From Harmonia axyridis (taxonomy: Eukaryota; Arthropoda; Insecta; Coleoptera; Coccinellidae): a DNA stretch of 64,000 bases. The stretch lies in contig NC_059507.1 of NCBI RefSeq assembly GCF_914767665.1, positions 372,001-436,000 of the forward strand, in the 5' to 3' direction. The notes under the pieces are model-generated. The model searched no databases and was not told the DNA's origin. It was given only the letters and a program-made list of their open reading frames with translations. Made by a program: the position numbers and the translations under genes. This document shows positions 55,901-64,000 of the stretch, in pieces (the first letter of the stretch is position 1; every line of letters begins with the position of its first letter).

Positions 55901-56233
55901 TCAATGCGACACTTTATTGTCTATAATTATTGGTAGTTATTTAAAATACAAGTGCAGATGGCATTGGTATTTTTCCATCAGTTCAAAATTCAAAAACGAG
56001 TCACGAAGTGGCGATTTATTGAATGTACGAATGTTAGATTGAGCCTTTGGTACGAGAATCATACATTTTTTTTCTAATTCAATGAATTTTTTTTGAAATT
56101 AATGGAATATTTCTCCATAAATGTCGTTAGATGATGTCGGTGGACAGAACTGTTTCTGTATCACAAATTTGACAGATAATAGATAAATACGTGACAGAAG
56201 AGTACCGAGTACCAACATATGAAAATAAAATAA

Positions 56234-57122
56234 CGGGTGTTTTTGTTCGAGGTATATAACTTTGAGTTGGCATTACTGTTCAAGGTGGCGACCGATTTTA
56301 CAGCTGTCAAGTGATTTATTCTCAGTTTGGTTTGGCAATTCATCATGAATAGACTCACGCCTGAACAACGCTTGCAAATAGTGCAATTTTATTTCGAAAA
56401 TAATGGTTCTGTGCGGAATACGTATCGCGCACTACGTCCATTTTATTTTGTTTAGCGATGAAGCGCACTTCTGGTTGAATGGCTACGTCAACAAACAAAA
56501 CTGCCGCATTTGGAGTGAAGCCAATCCTCAAGTGTATGTCGAAACACCGTTACATCCAGAAAAACTGACTGTTTGGTGCGCTTTATGGGCTGGTGGAATC
56601 ATTGGTCCGTACTTCTTCAAAAACGATGAGCCATGATTACTAACTTTTTCATTCCTGAATTGAACAACCATGATGTCCAGCTGTGGTTCCAACAAGACGG
56701 CGCAACATGTCACACAGCTCGTGCCACAATCGATTTATTGAAAGAAACGTTTGGTGACCGCCTAATTTCACGTTTTGGACCTGTGAATTGGCCACCAATA
56801 TCTTGTGATTTAACACCGCTAGACTACTTTCTGTGGAGCTATGTAAAGTCATTGGTCTATGCGGATAAGCCACAAACCCTTGACCATTTGGAGGACAACA
56901 TTCGCCGTGTTATTGCCGATATACGGCCACAAATGTTGGAAAAAGTCATCGAAAATTGGATGTCCAGATTGGACTACATCCGTGCGGTTATCTGCCAGAA
57001 ATCATATTTAAAATGTAATGCCACAAGATTATCTTGCGGATAAATAAAATTCATGTCAATCGAATAATCCATCGTTGTTTTATTGCAATTTGAAGTTCTA
57101 TAGCTCTAAAAAAAAACCCTTT
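56234..57122 (+). mobile_element. DD41D mariner-like element, copy 10
   Basis: Complete termini and the shared deletion. The fusion ATG is at 56403. The frame is interrupted by a ~37-bp deletion at GATGAGCCATG (56626-56636). A codon is missing at VQ(E)LW, and about 21 bp are missing near 56982-56992. Confidence 0.92.
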
Positions 57123-57660
57123 ACTTACTTCCGTTCTTCCTGGATTCAGTATGAAAATTTCATTCAAATAAATTATTTTATTTCGGAGTTATTAGGTTTT
57201 TCCTAATACCCTCCAATTAATGAAAAATCGAAATATCTCAAACATAGTTTGTTCTAAGCAGATAAAATTTTGAGAAACCTTGGGTTCATTTATTTTATGC
57301 AATCTGAAAAGTCAATAAAAAAAAACACACGTTTAGTCATTTACACTTTTCTGGTAAACCCTGTGGATTTTCAAACAATTTGACAATGTAGGTCTTATAG
57401 AGCCTTATCATACTGTATCGAAAAAAAATTCGAAAACTTCAGTGTTTGACCCTAATAGAGCGTCGAGTCAATAATGGAACAGCCTGTATATAGTTACATC
57501 CAAATCTTAAAATTGCGATCCTTTCTTTTGCGAAACTGTTTAGTGAAATGACTGCTGAAATGATAACATCTGGACAACAGATGCTCTTCAAGTGAATGCA
57601 CAATCGTTATCAATAAAGTAATGATGGCTCAAGTCATCTGGAATCAATAATCGTAAGTAA

Positions 57661-57870
57661 TTGCACAAGTGCATCAAAATTACCGATAATTTTGCATGAC
57701 AGCGTGTTGTCAAAAAAACTGCATGAGTTCATTAACATTTTTGGAGAAAGAGCCCGACACCGAAGGTGAAGGGCTCGCTCTTTCTCCAAAAATGAAAATG
57801 ACCGAATGCAGTTTTTCAAAGAAAACACGCTGGAATGCAAAAATATCCGGTAATTTTGATGCACGAGTGT
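57661..57870. mobile_element. Foldback element, ~95-bp arms
   Basis: GTGCATCAAAATTACCG at 57670 and CGGTAATTTTGATGCAC at 57848 are the outer ends. CATTTTTGGAGAAAGAG and CTCTTTCTCCAAAAATG are the inner ends, around GCCCGACACCGAAGGTGAAG. No coding frame. Confidence 0.8.
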
Positions 57871-58031
57871 AATTCGGGGGAATATTCCCCGAATAAACTG
57901 TAACATTACTTGTCAAACTGATTTAGAATGGATTTGCCATAGATTCGAACTGTGTAAGGTGCATAGAAACTATGCATCTATGAACAGAACAATTATCGCA
58001 GTGCTTTTTCGCTTCCTACAATGCAATTATA

Positions 58032-58153
58032 GCTGTAATTTTCGATAATTGTTCTCCATATACATAGAATTTTTGACAGGAGGGAAATATTCGCTGTAAT
58101 TTTCGAAAATTGCATTCCATTTACATAGAATTTTTGACAGGAGGGAAATATTC
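58032..58153 (+). repeat. Tandem duplication, 61-bp unit, two copies
   Basis: GCTGTAATTTTCGATAATTG... at 58032 is followed exactly 61 bases later by GCTGTAATTTTCGAAAATTG.... Both end GACAGGAGGGAAATATTC. They differ at a handful of sites. Confidence 0.9.
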
Positions 58154-58559
58154 ATACAGAAAGAGTATCTACAGATTTTAAAGAAAGTAAGAGGCATGCT
58201 CCAACCTCGTACGCTCAGATTTTCATCAGGTTTTGTTTTAGACGTGCGCACAAGAAATGTTATACAGTCTAATTGCACACTCCTAATTTCATTTTAATGC
58301 TTCCAAAAATTAAAAGAACAGAAGCAACTCTTATTAATGCCCTCTTGCCGGCCATCGTTCCCATCGTAATTACAAATGGGGATAAATATAGATTACGGCA
58401 GCAATTTCACTACGCTGAAACTCCTACCCAGTAGTTGTTAAAGAAACGAAAAAATATATCAATGTTTCGTGAAAGAATATATACCTTATGACGGCCCAAA
58501 TTGCAGCTTTACCATGTGTTTTGACGAGTTGTAACTAACTACTTTTTTCCTTTAGGCTA

Positions 58560-58905
58560 TGGGAAATTATGGAACGCACAAAGCACACCGGATCGCTACT
58601 ATATATTTGCTTTTGGCTTCTGGTTCCACGTAATGCGAGGGAGAGGTTGTTGAGAAGAAGAAGAAGAAGCCAGACGGCAGCTTTTCAACATCGAGCTCGA
58701 TGTATTGTGTACCACATTTACCACAATCAGGCAAGGCGTGTTCTAATTCTGGTGTTTCGTTACCTTTTGGTTGCACTTTTGACCCATGAAGGTCAAACTG
58801 AAAACTACAATTTTTTACAGATTTCATTTTGAATAGCCTGCAATCTGAATAGATGTCACTTTTGAACCTTTTGAACACTTTTGACATTTAATAAAACCTC
58901 AGAGT
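58560..58905. other. Unassigned stretch with open frames on both strands
   Basis: The minus frame 58887-58567 has PDCGKCGTQYIELDVEKL and a run of Phe coded by an AAG-repeat (AGAAGAAGAAGAAG). The plus frame 58569-58832 has no family resemblance. The last ~75 bp match the 5' end of the 'MERYTLQQ' family. No function assigned. Confidence 0.3.
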
Positions 58906-58994
58906 AATAAACATAGATAGAGCATATGACATTTTCAGTAAGAATAATAAATAATTGCTAAAATCAGCCAATGTGTTCAAGAGAAAAAGAACTA

Positions 58995-59933
58995 AAGGTG
59001 TTTTTTTAGAGCTATAGAACTTTAAATTGCAATGAAACAACGATGGATTATTCGATTGACATGAATTTTATTTATCCGCAAGATAATCTTGTGGCATTAC
59101 ATTTTAAATATGATTTCTGGCATATGACCGCCACGGCTGGCTCGGATGTAGTCCAATCTGGACGTCCAATGTTCGATGACTTTTTACAACATTTGTGGCC
59201 GTATATCGGCAATAACACGGCGAATGTTGTCTTCCAAATGGTCAAGGGTTTGTGGCTTATCCGCATAGACCAATGATTTTACATAGCCTTACAGAAAGTA
59301 GTCAAGCGGTGTTAAATCACAAGATCTTGGTGGCCAATTCACAGGTCCAAAACGTGAAATTAGGCGGTCACCAAACGTGTCTTTCAATGAATCGATTGTG
59401 GCACGAGCTGTGTGACATGTTGCGCCGTCTTGTTGGAACCACAGCTCCTAGACATCATGGTTGTTCAATTCAGGAAAGAAAAAGTTAGTAATCATTGTTC
59501 TATACCGACCACCATTGACTGTAACGTTTTGGCCATCATCGTTTTTGAAGAAGTACGGACCAATGATTCCACCAGCCCATAAAGCGCACCAAACAGTCAG
59601 TTTTTCTGGATGTAACGGTGTTTCGACATACACTTGAGGATTAGCTTCACTTCAAATGCGGCAGTTTTGTTTGTTGACATAGCCATTCAACCAGAAGTGC
59701 GATTCATCGCTAAACAAAATAAAATGGACGTAGTGCGCGATACGTATTCCGCACAGAACCATTATTTTCGAAATAAAATTGCACTATTTGCAAACGTTGT
59801 TCAGGCGTGAGTCTATTCATGATGAATTGCCAAACCAAACTGAGAATAAATCACTTGACAGCTGTTAAATCGGTCTCCACCTTGAACAGTAATGCCAACT
59901 TAGAGTTATATACCTCGAAAATAAAAACACCCT
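58995..59933 (-). mobile_element. DD41D mariner-like element, copy 11
   Basis: Both termini are present (AAGGTGTTTTTTTAGAG and AAAACACCCT). The shared deletion is present. Stops or shifts occur near 59290 (AGCCTTACAG) and 59450. Confidence 0.92.
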
Positions 59934-59934
59934 A

Positions 59935-60740
59935 TAGAATGGAAGTAAACTTATTAACAAAATTCCTTCTGTTCTCTATACATACATCAAACAAAAAAAC
60001 CTTGCGGAATCTAAGAAATCTTAAGGGTTATTGATAGCCAATAGACTATTTTTCACTGACATACTACTTTATTTTGTTCCAAAGTTTTCAAAATTGTAGT
60101 ATTAATTTGGTAAGATGGTCTAAGATTCACGTAAAAGCAGGTAATAAAAGAATTGACAAGGATTTTCACGAATTTAACCATATCTCACGCTGTTCAAACA
60201 ACCATGATACCTATGGAAATATTTGACTACCATAAGGCACAAACAAGTGTTTAATTTTTATGGATGGTTAACCTTTGAGGGGAAACTTCAGCTAACACTT
60301 AATAGCCCTTCATTAAGAACGATAAAGTTCACATGTAATATACTATCTTGTCGATTCCCCTTCAAACTAGCTCAACTGTAAATTTTATCAGCCATGACCT
60401 TATTCCTGGGAAAATTACAACCGAGTTCTTTATGTTACGTAGTTATCTGAATTAATTCATTGTTTCTCTAATTCCACCATTCACATATAAAAATTCAATA
60501 GTTTATCGTACTGAACATTCAAGAATTGAAGATAACAGGTGGAAAAAGGTGATTTTAAAATGGTATACAACTTCGAGTGGATTTCTTCCATTCGAATGAA
60601 AAATTTTTCTAGATGAATTCGAGAATTGATAATTAAAGAATCTCAATTAATCGGCCTGTCGAAATTTTTGTCGCGAACAGTTTTCTATATTAATGAGTGC
60701 TCTATTTGGTGAACTTAATTCATATATAAATAACAAAAAT
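59935..60740. other. No gene seen
   Basis: AT-rich spacer without recognisable features. Confidence 0.5.
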
Positions 60741-60743
60741 GAT

Positions 60744-61191
60744 TGGTTCCAACAAGACGGCGCAACATGTCACACAGCTCGTGCCACAATCGATTTATTG
60801 AAAGACACGTTTGGTGACCGCCTAATTTCACGTTTTGGACCTGTGAATTGGCCTCCAAGACCTTGTGATTTAACACCGCTAGACTATTTTCTGTGGGGCT
60901 ATGTAAAGTCATTGGTCTATGCGGATAAGCCACAAACCCTTGACCATTTGGAAGACAACATTCGCCGTGGTATTGACGATATACGGCCACAATGGTTGGA
61001 AAAAGTCATCGAAAACTGGACGTCCAGATTGGACTACATCCGAGCCAGCCGTGGCGGTCATATGCCAGAAATCATATTTAAAATGTAATGCCACAAGATT
61101 ATCTTGCGGATAAATAAAATTCATGTCAATCGAATAATCCATCGTTGTTTTATTGCAATTCAAAGTTTTATAGCTCTAAAAAATACTCCCT
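60744..61191 (+). mobile_element. DD41D mariner-like element, copy 12, 5' truncated
   Basis: Homology begins abruptly at TGGTTCCAACAAGACGG inside the catalytic domain (at WFQQDGATCH) and runs to the 3' terminus. The left half including the terminal repeat is absent. The remaining frame is unbroken to GGHMPEIIFKM, and it is open upstream into host sequence from 60693. Confidence 0.92.
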
Positions 61192-61195
61192 TTAT

Positions 61196-61253
61196 ATGCC
61201 AATGCTCCACAATCGATTCAATACCTCAAAATGAAATCTCTTATTAGAAAATC
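61196..61253 (+). repeat. End fragment of 'MERYTLQQ' mariner family
   Basis: YANAPQSIQYL-coding words, then AAATGAAATCTCTTATTAGA and AAATCC, the 3' terminus. The TATGCCAATGCTCCACAATC string also occurs in the relic at 46600. Confidence 0.55.
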
Positions 61254-61254
61254 C

Positions 61255-62012
61255 AGCTCATTTGCTCACATAATTAATTTCCTTCATCTTTCAATATTAT
61301 TCCTCTAAAAGAAATCATTATATTCTTTCCAAAGGCAAGTGTTGAACAACATACGGAGAATAAATTCATCCTGTTCCGATAATAACGACAGAAGTCAGTT
61401 AAACCGGAAGTGACAGTTGCGAAGGGCGATAGGATTCACAGAACAGGTGTATTTTATATTATATTCAAAACAGCAGCCATTCGGTTAACGGATAACTTTT
61501 CTATAAAACAACTCACGTTATTTTTAAGCACTAAATAACGTGGTTTTTCTTTGAAATTGAAATTACAAGAATGGCGTCTTCAAGAAACGATTTGAATCGG
61601 CTACATTTTATGGCTTTCATGTCCAAAGGTGCGCATTAAATCGCATATGGTTCTTCTTCTAACGGTTCTCGAGTCTTGCGGCATTCACTTTCTGCAAATA
61701 GTTTCGATCCCGATGATGAGGATGTACCGAATAACTTTCGATATTAAAATTAATATGCAGAGAGGACCTACAAGGTTATGGACCGAAGGCTGATCGGAGG
61801 TAAATAAAAGATTCCTACTATAAAATTCCATCATAACAAACTGTGCCAGCTTTTTGCAGTCACAATATTTCGTAATATAGCTGTAAATCACGTCAGTTGA
61901 GAGGCTCATTTCAATTTTATGTTGGTTACTAGTTACGTACTTTGAATGACATTCCACAGCCTACAAAATGAGCTCAATTTGCTTCTGTGCACTTACAAAA
62001 TCTGTTCAGTAT
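61255..62012. other. No gene seen
   Basis: Spacer with short open frames only. Confidence 0.45.
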
Positions 62013-62015
62013 ATA

Positions 62016-62929
62016 AAGGGTGTTTTTTTTAGAGCTATAGAACTTTAAATTGCAATAAAACAACGATGGATTATTCGATTGACATGAATTTTATTTATCC
62101 GCAAGATAATCTTGTGGCATTACATTTTAAATATTATTTCTGGCATATGACAGCCACGGCTGGCTCGGATGTAGTCCAATCTGGACGTCCAATTCGCCGT
62201 ATTTCGGCAATAACACGGCTAATGTTGTCTTCCAAATGGTCAAGGGTTTGTGGCTTATCCGCATAGACCAATGACTTTACATAGCCCCACAGTAAGTAGT
62301 CTAGCGGTGTTAATTCACAAGATCTTGGAGGCCAATTCACAGGTCCAAAACGTGAAATTAGGCGGTCACCAAACGTGTCTTTCAATAAATCGATTGTGGC
62401 ACGAGCTGTGTGACATGTTACGGCGTCTTGTTGGAACCACAGCTCCTGGACATCATGGTTGTTCAATTCAGGAATGAAAAAGTTAGTAATCATGGCTCTA
62501 TACCGATAACCATTGACTGTAACGTTCTGGCCATCATCGTTTTTGAAGAAGCACGGACCAATGATTCCACCAGCCCATAAAGCGCACCAAACAGTCAGTT
62601 TTTCTGGAAGTAACGGTGTTTCGACATACACTTGAGGATTAGCTTCACCCCAAATGCGGCAGTTTTGTTTGTTGACGTAGCCATTCAACCAGAAGTGCGC
62701 TTCATCGCTAAACAAAATAAAATGGACGTAGTGCGCGATACGTATTCCGCACAGAACCATTATTTTCGAAATGAAATTGCACTATTTGCAAGCGTTGTTC
62801 AGGCGTGAATCTATTCATGATGAATTGCCAAACCAAACTGAAAATAAATCACTCGACAGCTGTTGAATCGGTCGCCATCTTGAACAGTAATGCCAACTTA
62901 AAGTTATATACCTCGAAAGAAAACACCCT
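62016..62929 (-). mobile_element. DD41D mariner-like element, copy 13
   Basis: Complete termini and the shared deletion. The fusion frame opens at 62758-62760 and runs 208 codons, but a deletion of about 35 bases joins EIRR to IGRPDW and changes frame near the C-terminus. Confidence 0.93.
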
Positions 62930-63372
62930 ATACAATTGAAATTATTTTCGACGACAAAATTTCTACAAGATCGACGTAAATATTTGGCTTTGTCGTTGAT
63001 ATAATTCATATACCTTGATCTGAAAACTGGAACAGTACAGTCCGTTCGATCTTGAGGCCTTCCATTTTTGGCCTCACCTCGTACAAACATACTTTCATCA
63101 TTAATTATCTTCGAAAACCACCTAATCAGTTCTTACAGCCAATCAGGTCGGTTGTTTGTACATGATTGTGTGTATCTCCCGAGTCTCGTTGCTTCAGAAG
63201 TGCAATTAAATGTGCTTTCTCAACAAAAACAATATTTGCAAGTCAAGTGGTGTGTAATCAGAGTGGAGCATAATTAATCTAACGAGATGGTGATGAAACT
63301 GGGCTTTCTCGGAAGCAATACGGCACCTATTTTTCCCTACGATATATTTCTGATATTTAGAACACACTATAC

Positions 63373-63465
63373 AGGGTGGTCATTTTACTTCGTACCTCCA
63401 ATTCAGAATTGGAGGTACGAAGGAGAATGACAGATTCCTCGGATCATTTCAAAAAGAAAATTTCC
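63373..63465. mobile_element. MITE ends joined head to head
   Basis: CGTACCTCCAATTC at 63391 and its exact complement GAATTGGAGGTACG at 63406 are separated by one base. The right half continues as the family's left end (GACAGATTCCTCGGATCATT). The DD41D copy 14 starts at its right edge. Confidence 0.65.
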
Positions 63466-63467
63466 TA

Positions 63468-64000
63468 AAGGGTATTTTTTCGAGGTATATAACTTTAAGT
63501 TGGCATTACTGTTCAAGATGGCGACCGATTTAACAGCTGTCAAGTGATTTATTCTCAGTTTGGTTTGGCAATTCATCATGAATAGACTCACGCCTGAACA
63601 ACGCTTGCAAATAGTGCAATTTCATTTCGAAAATAATGGTTCTGTGCGGAATACGTATCGCGCACTACATACATTTTATTTCGTTTAGCGATGAAGCGCA
63701 CTTCTGGTTGAATGGCTACGTCAACAAACAAAATTGCCGCATTTGGAGTGAAGCTAATCCTCAAGTGTATGTCGAAACACCGTTACATCCAGAAAAACTG
63801 ACTGTTTGGTGCGCTTTATGGGCTGGTGGAATCATTGGTCTGTACTTCTTCAAAAACGATGATGGCCAGATCGTTACAGTCAATGGTGATCGGTATTGAG
63901 CCATGATTACTAACTTTTTCATTCCTGAATTGAACAACCATGATGTCCAGGAGCTGTGGTTCCAACAAGACGGCGCAACATGTCACACAGCACTTATAAT
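63468..64000 (+). mobile_element. DD41D mariner-like element, copy 14, runs off the window
   Basis: The left terminus has AAGGGTATTTTTTCGAGG. The shared deletion is present, and the fusion frame opens at 63636. It ends at a TGA in place of the Arg codon after DRY (63897-63899). The last ~11 bases of the window diverge from the family. Confidence 0.92.

Overview
This is a eukaryotic, AT-rich insect nuclear window. The evidence is spliced genes with GT-AG introns (several only 50-70 bp), insect-type gene families and a very heavy load of Tc1/mariner transposons. A beetle is plausible, but that is a weak inference from the overall feel of the sequence. Nothing prokaryotic was seen.

Seven cellular protein genes can be assembled, and the reading phase is continuous across every junction used. 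From left to right they are: the 3' part of a fatty-acid/sterol hydroxylase (FAXDC2-like, +, 1354-4320); APC10, the DOC-domain subunit of the anaphase-promoting complex (-, 5822-6495); ribosomal protein L39 (+, 7639-8305); a PIWI-clade Argonaute, best read as Ago3 (-, 10381-14705); a class B scavenger receptor of the CD36/croquemort type (+, 18255-23839); an IRAG/LRMP (Jaw1)-like coiled-coil protein with a C-terminal membrane anchor (+, 25765-32217); and an N-terminal RASSF of the RASSF9/10 (Meru) type (-, 33910-37977). From 38 kb to the end I see no cellular gene, only transposon copies, relics and AT-rich sequence.

The mobile layer dominates. Fourteen copies of one mariner-like element (catalytic spacing counted here as DD41D) occur on both strands. 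At least twelve carry the same internal deletion, which removes the region between the N-terminal helix-turn-helix and the catalytic domain. That deletion also opens a new ATG frame into the catalytic domain, and this frame is intact in the copy at 32569-33508. There are also two Tc1 (DD34E) copies with different internal deletions, three mellifera-type mariner (DD34D) copies, many relics of a third mariner family, a MITE family with about 60-bp inverted termini, several foldback elements and a gypsy-type retroelement fragment at the left edge. Nesting shows that the DD41D family inserted after several of the others.

The most unusual structures outside these families are: a 1.6-kb intronic array of 13-15-bp GAACAG units in both orientations with a 263-bp exact internal duplication, and a sister array at 38.8 kb; a pre-miRNA-like hairpin and a 100-bp-arm long hairpin, both in introns of the IRAG-like gene; and transposons inside an intron of the piRNA-pathway gene.
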